Shown here: positions 1-9,163 of the stretch, piece after piece | How positions within the stretch are numbered: the first letter of the stretch is position 1 | Layout of the letters: every line of letters begins with the position of its first letter | Assembly: GCF_014651595.1 (NCBI RefSeq) | Contig: NZ_BMXE01000004.1 | Location: forward strand, 434,001 to 498,000 | Reading direction: 5' to 3' | DNA from: Pseudovibrio japonicus | Lineage (GTDB): Bacteria; Pseudomonadota; Alphaproteobacteria; Rhizobiales; Stappiaceae | Length of the DNA stretch: 64,000 nucleotides | The notes under the pieces: model-generated | Databases searched by the model: none | What the model was told of the DNA's origin: nothing | The model's input: the letters and a program-made list of their open reading frames with translations, nothing else | Translations under genes and position numbers: made by a program

Positions 1-1820
1 TCAGCAACCATTTGCAGCGTCCGGTCCAGCCGAAACTGCCTGTCCAGATCATCCATTTCCCTGAACTTGCAAGCAGGTTCATAAACCTCCCTATCCCGAT
101 ACAGATACAAGATCCGGCATGGCTTGAGCCTTTGTGGGCTGACCGCTTCCGGTACTTGAGTAGCTATCACAACACTCTTTCCCAGGCGCCCGAGAAACTG
201 AAGGCTCTCCTCTAAATGCACAACTTCAGCAGGAAGGATGGAGGACTGTGCGGCGGATACATCCGTCTCCTCCCCTGCACGCGTCAGGTTCAGCAAGGAG
301 TGCCAGCGCGCGGCAATCACCACCGTTTTTGCCTCTGGAAATCTGCCAAGCTGTCGGCCTACGGTTTCCCGGTTAAAATGAGCACACTTGGCAGCAGAGT
401 TTTTGTAGTTGTACAGATACGGACCACAGGCAGGCGTTTGAAAAACAACAGCTCGCAGTTTTGCAGCCTCAAACGCCTCACTCATCCCAAGACCAAGCAC
501 GCGCGCATGAGAATCTCCCCAAACAAACAGCGATGGTTTAGCCTCCTCAAAACCAACATCACAGGTAAATGTGCGCTGCGGTCCACTCAGTTGCCGACAG
601 TGGTCTTCCTCAAAAGAATGATCCTGCTGCAACTGTAACGTCATCTCTAAAACATTGTCGGGAATAAACGCACGAAGGAGCTGACTATTGTTGATCACCA
701 CAAGGCTAAATAGCACCGTCAACGCCGTCATGGCCGTCAACCACCGCTTATGAACCGGGACCGGTTGCCTCCCACAAACTCTGAACGGTTTCTCAACAAG
801 CCAGTAAAGTAGACAAGCCAGCAGGAGCGAGAGCGCCACCCCCATGTGCGCTCGCACAAACAGGCTTTCCCGCATAGGGTCCATAATGTGCATGAGGACA
901 ACTATTGGCCAATGCACCAAGTACAAACTGTAGGAAATCCGGCCCAACGCCCTTACGGGAGACAACTCTAGTGAATATGCGGTCACCTTATTCCCAGCGA
1001 CACCCTGCCAAAGCAACACGGCTGTTGCCAATGTCGGAACGAGCGCCACAAAACCGGGCCAGCCTGCTTGCGGAGCATAAAAAGCGCAGACAGCAAGCGT
1101 GAGGATGCCAAAGGCCGAAACCAGATTTGAGCTGATTGAAGACTGCCTGACGTCCTTCTCTTGCGACACAATCGCGATAAGGCCACCCACGCAAAACTGC
1201 CAGAGCCGTGTGAGGATTGAGAAATAGGCAACTTCCGGATCATGCACCGCAAGGATCACAGCGCTGATGAATGATACCAGCGCCACGGAGCCAATCACCG
1301 ATACCTTAAAAAGCAGCGACCTCTTTGAGATTATAAACAAAAGCAGCGGCCAAAGCAGATAGAACTGCACCTCAACCCCAAGTGACCACAAATGCAGAAC
1401 CGGCTTCTCAATTGCCGCAATATCAAAGTACCCCGCCCCCGAAGACGGCGCATAGATGTTGTAGGAAAACAGCGATGCATAGAGGAAGGAAACCGGGAAG
1501 TCATAGAGAAGAAACTCTGAGGGGTAGCTGAGAAACAACAGCGCAAGAGCCGCCAGTACCACATAATAGGCCGGTGCAATGCGCCAAAATCGTTTCCGAT
1601 AAAACCTCCCAACCCCATGTAAAGACCAATCAAACTGCCGCCCAAGCACAATCTGTGTCATGAGAAAACCAGAGAGGACAAAAAAGATATCAACCCCGAT
1701 AAAGCCACCAGCGACACCCGGCAGGTTGAAATGAAAGAGCACGACAAAAGCAACGGCGAGCCCCCGTAAACCTTCAATATCAGGCCGATAGCCCAAGCGC
1801 TGGTTCTTTGTGCTCGTCAT
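1..1820 (-). CDS. Acyltransferase 3 / SGNH-type O-antigen acyltransferase (OafA-like), 3' end cut off
   Basis: The reading frame is open from an ATG at 1820 to the left edge, about 606 codons, so the C-terminus lies outside the window. The N-terminus (YRPDIEGLRGLAV) is the classic start of the acyltransferase-3 family, an integral inner-membrane domain of about ten helices that passes acyl groups to surface polysaccharides. After the membrane part comes a soluble SGNH-like domain; the block I motif GDSHA is visible, with its Asp at residue 436. This fused layout matches OafA/YrhL-type O-acetyltransferases. A Shine-Dalgarno-like GGAAG lies 6 nt before the ATG. Family call is secure; the modified sugar is unknown. 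The adjacent putative glycosyltransferase suggests a surface-polysaccharide role. Confidence 0.9.
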   Translation of the reverse strand, partial: MTSTKNQRLGYRPDIEGLRGLAVAFVVLFHFNLPGVAGGFIGVDIFFVLSGFLMTQIVLGRQFDWSLHGVGRFYRKRFWRIAPAYYVVLAALALLFLSYPSEFLLYDFPVSFLYASLFSYNIYAPSSGAGYFDIAAIEKPVLHLWSLGVEVQFYLLWPLLLFIISKRSLLFKVSVIGSVALVSFISAVILAVHDPEVAYFSILTRLWQFCVGGLIAIVSQEKDVRQSSISSNLVSAFGILTLAVCAFYAPQAGWPGFVALVPTLATAVLLWQGVAGNKVTAYSLELSPVRALGRISYSLYLVHWPIVVLMHIMDPMRESLFVRAHMGVALSLLLACLLYWLVEKPFRVCGRQPVPVHKRWLTAMTALTVLFSLVVINNSQLLRAFIPDNVLEMTLQLQQDHSFEEDHCRQLSGPQRTFTCDVGFEEAKPSLFVWGDSHARVLGLGMSEAFEAAKLRAVVFQTPACGPYLYNYKNSAAKCAHFNRETVGRQLGRFPEAKTVVIAARWHSLLNLTRAGEETDVSAAQSSILPAEVVHLEESLQFLGRLGKSVVIATQVPEAVSPQRLKPCRILYLYRDREVYEPACKFREMDDLDRQFRLDRTLQMVA

Positions 1821-2157
1821 GAAAATCTTCCAAACTGCAACACGATAGCTATGCCGCAATCATCCGATTTTCATTGTCACGGACAATCTTTCGATTGTGT
1901 ATGGTGATAATTCCTAGCAAATACCCAGATGGCCCCGAAAAGCCAGAATACCTCACCTACCGCGCATGGAACGCAGCCCACACAGACCCAAAGGTTGCAC
2001 AATACGAGCCGATCTATTATTTAGCACGCAAAGGTAGCACTTAAGCAAACCCATAGACTCTCGCTTAAAATACCGAGTAGTAGACATGTTTATGTGCACA
2101 TGAAGAAAAACAACAAATAATAAAAACTTCATACTACTGAACTAGAGGCAGATTCAG
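1821..2157. other. Divergent intergenic region between acyltransferase and putative glycosyltransferase
   Basis: This 337-nt stretch separates two divergent genes and must hold both promoters. Its right half (2045-2157) is AT-rich, with an inverted repeat around CATGT/ACATG near 2084-2101. No clean -35/-10 pair stands out. The left half contains an open frame described separately (1901-2044). Confidence 0.5.
1901..2044 (+). CDS. Possible short ORF or 3' remnant of a lost gene (47 codons)
   Basis: An ATG at 1901 opens a 47-codon frame ending at TAA 2042-2044; the same frame is open back to 1823. The translation has a composition typical of real protein, rich in Tyr, Pro and charged residues, for example PEKPEYLTYRAWNAAHTDP and EPIYYLARKG. 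No good ribosome binding site precedes the ATG, and the frame upstream runs straight into the start of the divergent acyltransferase. It could be a small gene, or the C-terminal stump of a gene whose front was replaced when the neighbouring genes arrived. I do not recognise the family. Confidence 0.3.
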   Translation: MVIIPSKYPDGPEKPEYLTYRAWNAAHTDPKVAQYEPIYYLARKGST

Positions 2158-3348
2158 ATGGCTTCTATTGACAAAAAAATTCAAAAACTGATTGTAAAAT
2201 TTTTGTGCTTATCAACAAAAGACAAGGAAGCGCGACGATGGAAACGCTCCTTTCTTATGACACTTGGACTTCTTGACCTCTTTCAATCCCCCTTAATGCT
2301 CCTGAAAACCATCGGAACGCGGTTCACAAAGCCCGATTGTTACATAATCGAACTGAACCCCTTCCATATGGAATGCTTATACGCAATACACCGCTATATC
2401 AAAGACGGGAATCACAGCACCGTCATCTTGACAACACCGCAGAACGCCAGCTTAAACCTGTTCCCAGAAGACGTGAAAGTTATCCCAATACTGCCCGTTT
2501 TTGTTAAATTGCTTGATAGGCTCAGCTTTTTTAACGGAACCAGATTTATCTTTGCTGGCTCCTATTACATTACATATAGCCAGACAACTATAGAAAGCTT
2601 CCTACCTAACTACATAGCATCAAATGCCAAGGTTCTGGTTATCGATCATGCGCCCGGGGTATTTGCGGCGATTAAATCTTCTTCACCTAACGTACATAAG
2701 TTCGTGCTGGCGGAATTTCTCTCTGAGAAACACAACCTGCCGTTTGTGTATACCTGCATGTACCCCGGTGGAGAGGACCATAAGAGAGAGAAAGATCTGC
2801 TATCTGTGGGTATTGTAGGACAGCCAAAACGTCGGGACATCGATTCCCTAATCAATATCATTGATGAAAACGAAGATATCTTCACCTACATCATCGCGTG
2901 CTGGATCGATCCAAAATATAAAGAACACTTCAACACACTAAAAAATGTTGCTTACTACGAGAATGCAAGCTTTGCGAGGCTATTTGACTGCTGCCGCAAG
3001 GCAACTTTCATTCCGTTCCTAATCCATGATGGCAATGACTATTATTTCAATGCCATCAGCGGAAATTTAAATCTATCAATCGGCTTTGGTCTCATTCCAA
3101 TAATCGAAAGAGAGTTAGGTACACTCTATGGATTTGATGAAACCATGGCGATCTTTTATGAGAGCAAAGCAGATTTAGCACGCGCGGTAGAAGAAGCACG
3201 CTCGATGAGTAGAGAAACAATCAAAAACTATCGATTGAACCTACTGAATTACAAACAAGAATTGGAAGCTAGGTCATACCAGAACATCGTCAGCGTTCTA
3301 GAGCAGAACTCCTCTCCCGAGAAGCCTGAGCGTCCACCTCTAGATTAA
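2158..3348 (+). CDS. Putative GT-B-like glycosyltransferase, family not certain
   Basis: 396 residues, cytosolic by appearance (no signal peptide or convincing membrane helix). The N-terminal half starts a Rossmann-like unit after residue 60 (CYIIELNPFHMECLYAI). The C-terminal half has a second one starting near residue 218 (VGIVGQPKRRDIDSL), followed by a region ending in NLSIGFGLIPIIERELG, which resembles the donor-site loop of GT-B enzymes. Similar layouts occur in polysialyltransferase-like and other capsule transferases, but I cannot name a family. An AGAGG ribosome site lies about 10 nt before the ATG. The gene is visibly AT-richer than its surroundings (A-runs, many AAA/ATT codons), which fits recent acquisition together with the adjacent acyltransferase. 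Confidence 0.6.
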   Translation: MASIDKKIQKLIVKFLCLSTKDKEARRWKRSFLMTLGLLDLFQSPLMLLKTIGTRFTKPDCYIIELNPFHMECLYAIHRYIKDGNHSTVILTTPQNASLNLFPEDVKVIPILPVFVKLLDRLSFFNGTRFIFAGSYYITYSQTTIESFLPNYIASNAKVLVIDHAPGVFAAIKSSSPNVHKFVLAEFLSEKHNLPFVYTCMYPGGEDHKREKDLLSVGIVGQPKRRDIDSLINIIDENEDIFTYIIACWIDPKYKEHFNTLKNVAYYENASFARLFDCCRKATFIPFLIHDGNDYYFNAISGNLNLSIGFGLIPIIERELGTLYGFDETMAIFYESKADLARAVEEARSMSRETIKNYRLNLLNYKQELEARSYQNIVSVLEQNSSPEKPERPPLD

Positions 3349-3363
3349 CTTCTGGATGATCCC

Positions 3364-3386
3364 GTTCTGGCCCCAACCGCCAGAAC
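3364..3386 (+). terminator. Perfect 8-bp hairpin downstream of putative glycosyltransferase
   Basis: GTTCTGGC (3364-3371) and GCCAGAAC (3379-3386) form a perfect 8-bp stem with a 7-nt loop, 16 nt after the stop codon. There is no T-run after it, so it may be a processing or stability element, not an intrinsic terminator. Confidence 0.35.
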
Positions 3387-3488
3387 CTGTGCAGTACCAC
3401 GTCACCAATGTGTCCTAGCCCTTTCTTCCCCATTAGACTAGACGGAGAAACGATCGCAGCGATGCCGCTTTGAAGGGAAATACACCGC

Positions 3489-4331
3489 ATGGGTGATATA
3501 GATGAGCTTCCAGCCAAGCCCAAGTCCCCTCCTCGCCGCAAGAAGAAGCGCAGGAAAGCCACCTTTGCCTCAGAAAGCGAAATGTGCACGCACTTCATCA
3601 GCAAGCTGCCTGTAGAGTGGATCGCATATCCTGAATGGGGCAATTGGGATATTCTGCTGGTAAGGCATTCCGACGGTTTTCAAATCGGCATTGAGGCAAA
3701 GCTCCGCCTCAACGCCAAAGTCATTTCACAAGCCGCTGAAAATGCCTATCAATGCGACAAGCCGGGGCCCGACTGCCGCGCCATCCTCATCCCCAAAGGC
3801 TCCAATCTGGATTTCCAGCCGGTCTGTAACATCCTGTCCTTGCAAATCATTGAGATTGAAAGTGAAAGCTCTAAGAGCCCAAGTACGGTCAATTGGTATC
3901 GCCCTAAATTACCTAACCCGGACCGCGCCTCTCCGGCAGGAAATTTCAAAGAGTTTTACCCCACCGAGCGCCTGGAACTGCCCGAAATCATCCCCATTGT
4001 GGAAGCTGGCAAACCCTCTCCCATTAAACTGACACCTTGGAAAATCAAAGCCATCAAGCTTGATGTGCTCCTCAAAAAGCATGGCGTCGTCACCCGTAAA
4101 CTGTTCAAGGCACTCAATCTCAGTACCACCCTCTTTCTCCACTCCGGAAACGACTGGATGCGCAAAGGCACTGCGCGCGGAGAGTGGGAGCGCGGCGCAA
4201 ACTTCCCCAATTTCAGAGCAGGATGCGAAGAAAACTACGACGAGTTGGAGAAGCGTTACAAAACCTGGGCGAAAACTCTGCCTCTCGAAGACATAGTAAA
4301 ACCAGAACGCGAGGAAGAACCTGTCACATAA
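3489..4331 (+). CDS. PD-(D/E)XK-like nuclease-fold protein, function unknown
   Basis: 280 residues with a strongly basic Pro/Lys/Arg N-terminal tail (residues 8-23). A core with the shape of the PD-(D/E)XK fold follows: an acidic helix residue E31, then WDILLV with D54, then a strand with GIEAKLR giving E69 and K71, and Q81 on the following helix. This D-(14)-E-x-K arrangement is that of restriction-like nucleases. No methyltransferase, helicase or Cas gene lies nearby, so it is not an obvious restriction or CRISPR component. The C-terminal half (from about 125) has no motif I recognise and could bind DNA or a partner. A weak AAGGGA site precedes the ATG by about 11 nt. Fold assignment is inference from motif spacing. 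Confidence 0.6.
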   Translation: MGDIDELPAKPKSPPRRKKKRRKATFASESEMCTHFISKLPVEWIAYPEWGNWDILLVRHSDGFQIGIEAKLRLNAKVISQAAENAYQCDKPGPDCRAILIPKGSNLDFQPVCNILSLQIIEIESESSKSPSTVNWYRPKLPNPDRASPAGNFKEFYPTERLELPEIIPIVEAGKPSPIKLTPWKIKAIKLDVLLKKHGVVTRKLFKALNLSTTLFLHSGNDWMRKGTARGEWERGANFPNFRAGCEENYDELEKRYKTWAKTLPLEDIVKPEREEEPVT

Positions 4332-4392
4332 GTGCCAGGATTTCCCTGTAGGGTTGCAGATTGAACATGCCCTCAAAACAACAGTGTTTTAC

Positions 4393-4427
4393 TTGACGCA
4401 AAAAGCTGCTAACTTACCGTTAGGTAA
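4393..4427 (+). promoter_or_regulatory. Candidate alkB promoter with palindromic operator
   Basis: TTGACG at 4393-4398 is a good -35 hexamer, but no strong -10 follows at 16-18 nt. Instead the perfect palindrome TTACC-GTTA-GGTAA occupies 4414-4427, just where a -10 would sit, 22 nt before the alkB start. Such a position suits a repressor site. The cognate regulator is not in this window as far as I can tell. Confidence 0.4.
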
Positions 4428-4449
4428 ACCTAGCAACTGGGAGGGAGCG

Positions 4450-5619
4450 ATGGTTTTTAAAACGCAGGACAGTTCAGGCAATTTCACAACCTACAAAGAC
4501 GCAAAGCGGCATTACTGGCTGATCGCATATTTTGGCAGCAGTATCACAGTATTTAGCGTGGCACTCTATGCGTACACACAGGTCACGGCGACACTATTTC
4601 TTCCTCTTTTCTACTTCTTCATCATCATCCCCGGACTTGATGCCCTCCTTGGCGAAGACCCATACAATCCACCGGATGATGTACTGGCCCAAATGTCAGA
4701 GGACCCGTATTACAGCCGCCTTGTGCGCTGGCTCGTCCCCTACGCATGGATCAACCTATTTGCAGGTGTCTGGCTCGCCGGCACTTACGACCTCCCGCTC
4801 TGGCTCATTGCTTTGTTTGCCTTTGGCATGGGCCTGTTCGGCTCTGGCACCATCATGCTGGCCCACGAACTAGGCCACAAAACCAACAAAACCGACCAGC
4901 TGCTCGCCAAATTTGCGCTCGCAGTTGTCGGCTACGGCCACTTCTGCATCGAGCACAACCGCGGCCATCACATCCACGTGGCAACACCTGAAGATCCGGC
5001 CAGCGCCCGCATGGGAGAAAGCGTCTACGCCTTCGCATGGCGCGAGATCCCCGGTGCATTTGTAAGGGGCTGGCAGAACGAAAAGATGCGTTTGCAAAAG
5101 AAAGGCTTAGGCACTTTCTCCCTGCAAAACGATATCCTTCAAGGCTACGCCATCACGCTGATTGTTTTCGCAATATGCACTGCTCTCTTCGGCTGGACGG
5201 CTCTTCTTCTGCTCGTCATTCAAGCCATTGTGGCCTGGTACGGCCTCACGCAGGCAAACTATGTTGAGCACTACGGGTTGCTGCGCCAGAAGGACGAAAA
5301 CGACAGGTATGAGCGCTGCCAGCCGCGTCATTCATGGAACACCAACCACATCTTCTCAAACCTGAGTACGTTCCACCTACAGCGGCATTCAGATCATCAC
5401 GCCAATCCATTGCGCCCCTATCAGACCCTAAGAAACTTCCCTGATCTGCCACGCCTTCCAAGCGGGTATCCGGGCTGCTTCGCATTGGCTGCAGTTCCCT
5501 CACTCTGGTTCAGAACCATGGATCCCAAGGTGATGGAATGGGCAGGCGGCGACATCAACAAGATCAACCGCGTTGAGGGCTATGAACCTGCAGGCAAATC
5601 TACGCTCAACACCTGTTGA
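4450..5619 (+). CDS. alkB: Alkane 1-monooxygenase (AlkB-type membrane di-iron hydroxylase)
   Basis: 389 residues. The start is the ATG at 4450, directly after a GGGAGGGAG ribosome site; the upstream in-frame extension lacks one. The enzyme hydroxylates the terminal carbon of medium-chain n-alkanes using rubredoxin electrons in the inner membrane. Several hydrophobic helices are present. The conserved histidine boxes are visible: HELGHK (residues 139-144), EHNRGHH (168-174) followed by VATPEDPASAR, NYVEHYG (270-276) and LQRHSDHH (310-317). These are the iron ligands and the AlkB signature, which separates it from acyl desaturases. No rubredoxin gene is adjacent, so the electron donor is encoded elsewhere. 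It is a single-gene unit in front of cobC. Family assignment is strong. Confidence 0.95.
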   Translation: MVFKTQDSSGNFTTYKDAKRHYWLIAYFGSSITVFSVALYAYTQVTATLFLPLFYFFIIIPGLDALLGEDPYNPPDDVLAQMSEDPYYSRLVRWLVPYAWINLFAGVWLAGTYDLPLWLIALFAFGMGLFGSGTIMLAHELGHKTNKTDQLLAKFALAVVGYGHFCIEHNRGHHIHVATPEDPASARMGESVYAFAWREIPGAFVRGWQNEKMRLQKKGLGTFSLQNDILQGYAITLIVFAICTALFGWTALLLLVIQAIVAWYGLTQANYVEHYGLLRQKDENDRYERCQPRHSWNTNHIFSNLSTFHLQRHSDHHANPLRPYQTLRNFPDLPRLPSGYPGCFALAAVPSLWFRTMDPKVMEWAGGDINKINRVEGYEPAGKSTLNTC

Positions 5620-5661
5620 AACACACAGAATACCAGTACAACTCATAGCAATCGAAAGGTC

Positions 5662-5697
5662 ACCCCGCTAAAACAGAAATAAGTTTTCAAGCGGGGT
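5662..5697 (+). promoter_or_regulatory. Hairpin that would enclose the cobC ribosome binding site
   Basis: ACCCCGCT (5662-5669) pairs perfectly with AGCGGGGT (5690-5697), extended by AAAAC (5670-5674) with GTTTT (5683-5687) across a small bulge. The 3' arm contains the GGGGT part of the only ribosome site for the ATG at 5705. In mRNA this stem would hide the site. It could also be the terminator of alkB, but there is no T-run. Confidence 0.5.
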
Positions 5698-5704
5698 AAG
5701 ACCA

Positions 5705-6727
5705 ATGCAGCACGGTGGTGATCTTTCAAAGGCAATTGCCGCGTTTGGCGGGACCGAAAGCGACTGGATGGACCTCTCCACCGGCATCAACCCCGTTGCC
5801 TATCCAGCAGCAGAACACATCACCGCCCGCGGTCTGACAGATCTGCCGGGCGAACGCGCCGAGAATGCGTTGATCGAAGCAGCTCGACAAGCCTATAACC
5901 TCTCTCCCAATTCCGCTATCGCAGCCGCGCCGGGCACACAGGCAATCATCACAGCCCTCCCCTATTTACTGGGCGCTAATTGCTCCATATCCATCATTGG
6001 CCCAACCTATTCCTCCCACGAGGAGAGCTGGAAAGGTGCTGGCGCAACAGTCCAGTGCATTTCCAAAGAGCAAGCACATGAAGCCACCACAGATCACCTG
6101 CTGCTGGTAAACCCAAACAACCCGGACGGTCATATCTTCACAAGGGAAGAACTGCTGAAACTTGCGGCTATCAAACAACAAAACGGCGGCTACCTGATCG
6201 TCGACGAAGCCTTCATGGACCTTTACCCGCAAGCTTCTATCATTCCGCAGATCAAGGACCTGCCCATTCTGGTGCTGCGCAGTTTCGGCAAGTTCTTCGG
6301 CCTTGCGGGCTTACGCCTCGGCTTTCTGGTCGGCCCAAAAGAGGTAACAGAAAAGCTGCAAAACCAGTTCGGCAGCTGGGCAGTATCAGGCCCCGCACTG
6401 GACGTTGGCCGCGCCGCCCTAGCGGACCTGAACTGGCAAACTGAAATGCGCAGCTCCTTGAAGAGCGAAATGGGCCTCTTCAGCACACTGCTGAAAGATC
6501 AAAACATTTCAATTGTAGGCCAAACGGATCTTTACATCCTGATCGAGCACCCATTAGCCCACCCACTCCACAATGCCTTGGCAAAGGAGAGGATCTGGAC
6601 GCGGGTGTTCGACTTCAGCGAAAACTGGATGCGGCTGGGACTGCCCGCCGCTGATTCAGACCGGCAACGCTTTGCCAAATCCTTTAAAGATGCGCTGCAG
6701 ACGGTAGAAGACCATGCTGCTTTTTGA
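5705..6727 (+). CDS. cobC: Threonine-phosphate decarboxylase / L-threonine-O-3-phosphate pathway enzyme CobC
   Basis: 340 residues, fold type I PLP aminotransferase family. In cobalamin synthesis the enzyme (CobC in Pseudomonas denitrificans naming, CobD in Salmonella) decarboxylates threonine phosphate to (R)-1-aminopropan-2-ol phosphate, the linker attached to adenosylcobyric acid. The start HGGDLSKAIAAFG and LSTGINPVAYP are family hallmarks. The PLP lysine lies in LRSFGKFFGLAGLRLGF near residue 200. VNPNNPDGHIF is the usual cofactor-binding loop. The stop overlaps the next gene, cobD, by 14 nt, so the two are translationally coupled. The following product uses the compound made here. A hairpin covers the ribosome binding site. 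Confidence 0.93.
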   Translation: MQHGGDLSKAIAAFGGTESDWMDLSTGINPVAYPAAEHITARGLTDLPGERAENALIEAARQAYNLSPNSAIAAAPGTQAIITALPYLLGANCSISIIGPTYSSHEESWKGAGATVQCISKEQAHEATTDHLLLVNPNNPDGHIFTREELLKLAAIKQQNGGYLIVDEAFMDLYPQASIIPQIKDLPILVLRSFGKFFGLAGLRLGFLVGPKEVTEKLQNQFGSWAVSGPALDVGRAALADLNWQTEMRSSLKSEMGLFSTLLKDQNISIVGQTDLYILIEHPLAHPLHNALAKERIWTRVFDFSENWMRLGLPAADSDRQRFAKSFKDALQTVEDHAAF

Positions 6728-7685
6728 ACATACGCTCTGGATCGTCCTGCTCGCCATCCTGCTCGACGCCGTCATCGGTGATCCTGACTGGCTCTGGTCA
6801 AGGCTTCCCCATCCGGTCACGCTGATCGGCAAGCTCATCTCCTTTATGGACCGCACATACAACAAACCTGAGTTCCAGCGCAGCGTACGCAAGACCAACG
6901 GTATCTTCGCGCTTGTTGCTCTGCTCATCTGCGCCGCCCTTGCAGGCTTCATCCTACAGGCTGGACTAAGCTACCTGCCCTTCGCAGATGTCCTGATCGC
7001 ACTGGTTGGAATGACGCTGATCGCGCAAAAAAGCCTCTACCAACACGTGGCAAGAGTCCGCGATGCCCTACGATACTCCGGGCTCACCGAAGCGCGTAAA
7101 CAAGTCTCCATGATCGTCGGCCGCAATCCGGACTATCTGGATGAAGCTGGCGTCAGCAGAGCAGCAATTGAATCATGCTCTGAGAATTTCTCCGACGGGA
7201 TCGTCGCCCCCATCTTCTGGTTTGCAGTGCTCGGCCTGCCCGGCCTCTTCATGTACAAGTCCGTCAACACAGCCGACAGCATGATCGGTCACAAAAACGA
7301 GATTTACCAAGACTTTGGCTGGGCCTCCGCCCGCTTTGATGATCTCATCAACCTGCCCGCCTCACGCTTATCTGGCCTTCTCATTGTGCTGGCAGCGTTG
7401 GTTTCACGCCGCCCCTACAAAGCCGCAACTGAAACCATCCTCAGAGAAGCAAAGAACCACCGCTCCCCTAACGCAGGCTGGCCAGAAGCCGCAATGGCCG
7501 GCGCACTGGGCGTGGCACTGGCAGGCCCACGCCAATACGCAGAATACAGCGTAGATGACCCATTCATGAATGCAGAGGGGCGTAAAGAAGCGAATGCAGA
7601 CGACATCGACAGTGCGCTAAAACTCATAGCAATTTCCTGCACCCTGCTGGGACTATTTATCGCTGCAGCAGCATTGATCCTTTAG
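6714..7685 (+). CDS. cobD: Adenosylcobinamide-phosphate synthase (CobD/CbiB)
   Basis: 323 residues, inner-membrane protein with about four or five hydrophobic segments. It joins the aminopropanol (phosphate) moiety to adenosylcobyric acid. The N-terminus ([27 protein letters not shown]) and the central [18 protein letters not shown] and [26 protein letters not shown] are family signatures (I give only parts: [21 protein letters not shown]). Named CobD after the aerobic-pathway nomenclature and CbiB in enterics. It overlaps cobC by 14 nt at its start and converges on cobQ with a 4-nt overlap at its end. Identification is secure. Confidence 0.94.
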   Translation: MLLFEHTLWIVLLAILLDAVIGDPDWLWSRLPHPVTLIGKLISFMDRTYNKPEFQRSVRKTNGIFALVALLICAALAGFILQAGLSYLPFADVLIALVGMTLIAQKSLYQHVARVRDALRYSGLTEARKQVSMIVGRNPDYLDEAGVSRAAIESCSENFSDGIVAPIFWFAVLGLPGLFMYKSVNTADSMIGHKNEIYQDFGWASARFDDLINLPASRLSGLLIVLAALVSRRPYKAATETILREAKNHRSPNAGWPEAAMAGALGVALAGPRQYAEYSVDDPFMNAEGRKEANADDIDSALKLIAISCTLLGLFIAAAALIL

Positions 7686-9160
7686 ACACGCGACTGCGCA
7701 ATACCCCAAAGCGCGTCCAGATCAAGGTGCGTCTCAAGATGATCAGCAAGCGCATCCAAAGCCTGCTCCACCCTGTGCTCGTAGCTCAGTTGAGAAACTG
7801 CGCCAAACCCTTTCAGGAAGGCAGCGCGAAACGCATCGGAGCCAAAAATCCCATGCATGTAACAGCCTGAAATCAAGCCGTCTTTCGAGATTGCTCCATC
7901 CACATGATCGCCAAGATCAACAAAAGGCCGCTCACAATCCGCACCTGTCGTCCGGCCCACATGGATCTCATAACCAGTAACATTCTCCCCACTCGGTATG
8001 TGTCGCCCGGTCTTCTCAGTGGTTTCTTTGTGAGGTGTCAGAATGGTCTCAACATCCAGCAATCCGAGCCCCTCGACAGCGCCCGCCGCTCCCTCGATAC
8101 CATCAGGATCAGCAATCCTCTTGCCAAGCATCTGGTAACCACCACAAATCCCCAGAACCTGACCACCACGGCGCACATGCGCGTAAAGATCGATATCCCA
8201 ACCCTGCGCACGAAAGAACGCCAGGTCTCCAATGGTCGATTTTGTTCCCGGCAGTAGAACCACATCCGCATCAGCAGGAAGTACCTCGCCCGGCAGAACA
8301 AACTCAAGCGAGACATCAGCCTCCATGCGCAATGGGTCAAGATCATCAAAATTAGCAATGCGGCTGATGACCGGAACGACCACCTTCAACTTGCCATAGC
8401 TAGTGCTCTCAGAAAGATCCAAAGCATCTTCAGCTGGCAGGTCCATTACTTTAGGAAACCACGGCACAACCCCGTTGCACGGCCAGCCGGTCTTTTCTTC
8501 AATCGCCGTCACACCCTTATCAAAGAGCGAAGGATCACCGCGGAACTTATTGATAAAAAACGACTTTATGCGCTGCACCTCAGCTGGTTCCAGCACTACA
8601 TGGGTCCCAACAAGCGAGGCAATGACGCCACCGCGATCGATATCCCCGCACAGCACCACAGGAATATCCGCTGCATCCGCAAAGCCCATATTGGCAATAT
8701 CACCAGCACGCAGATTTATCTCCGCAGGCGAACCTGCCCCTTCCACCAGCACCAGATCAGCCTTTGATTCAACCTGCGCAAAACTCTCCATAACATATTG
8801 GATAAGCGTGCTTTTCTGCCTACCAAACTCAGCCCCGCGCATCGTTCCAAACCGCTTGCCCTGCACAATAACCTGCGAGCCGCTGTCGTTCTCCGGCTTC
8901 AGCAAGACTGGATTCATATGCACACTTGTTGCAACCTTCGCACCCCGCGCCTGCAAAGCTTGAGCGCGCCCGATCTCGCCGCCGTCAGCAGTGACAGCAG
9001 CATTGTTGGACATGTTCTGCGGTTTGAAGGGCTGCACGGAAAGGCCGCGCCGTGTGAAAGCGCGGGCCAGTCCGGCGACAAGAACACTCTTGCCAACATT
9101 GGAGCCGGTGCCCTGTATCATCAGGGCCGGCTTTTTTATTCCCGTTTGTGAGGAAGGCAC
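7682..9160 (-). CDS. cobQ: Cobyric acid synthase (glutamine-hydrolysing), CobQ
   Basis: 492 residues, last gene of the riboswitch-led operon. It amidates side chains b, d, e and g of adenosylcobyrinic acid a,c-diamide using glutamine and ATP. The N-terminal ATPase part has the modified P-loop [10 protein letters not shown] (about residues 16-25). The C-terminal class I-like glutaminase part has CGGYQMLG with the nucleophile C339. The start is GTG at 9160, 3 nt after the cobO stop, with AGGAAGGGG about 17 nt upstream, inside the end of cobO. It converges with cobD, overlapping its stop by 4 nt. No frameshift is seen and the length is normal for CobQ. Confidence 0.95.
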   Translation of the reverse strand: MPSSQTGIKKPALMIQGTGSNVGKSVLVAGLARAFTRRGLSVQPFKPQNMSNNAAVTADGGEIGRAQALQARGAKVATSVHMNPVLLKPENDSGSQVIVQGKRFGTMRGAEFGRQKSTLIQYVMESFAQVESKADLVLVEGAGSPAEINLRAGDIANMGFADAADIPVVLCGDIDRGGVIASLVGTHVVLEPAEVQRIKSFFINKFRGDPSLFDKGVTAIEEKTGWPCNGVVPWFPKVMDLPAEDALDLSESTSYGKLKVVVPVISRIANFDDLDPLRMEADVSLEFVLPGEVLPADADVVLLPGTKSTIGDLAFFRAQGWDIDLYAHVRRGGQVLGICGGYQMLGKRIADPDGIEGAAGAVEGLGLLDVETILTPHKETTEKTGRHIPSGENVTGYEIHVGRTTGADCERPFVDLGDHVDGAISKDGLISGCYMHGIFGSDAFRAAFLKGFGAVSQLSYEHRVEQALDALADHLETHLDLDALWGIAQSRV

Positions 9161-9163
9161 GAT

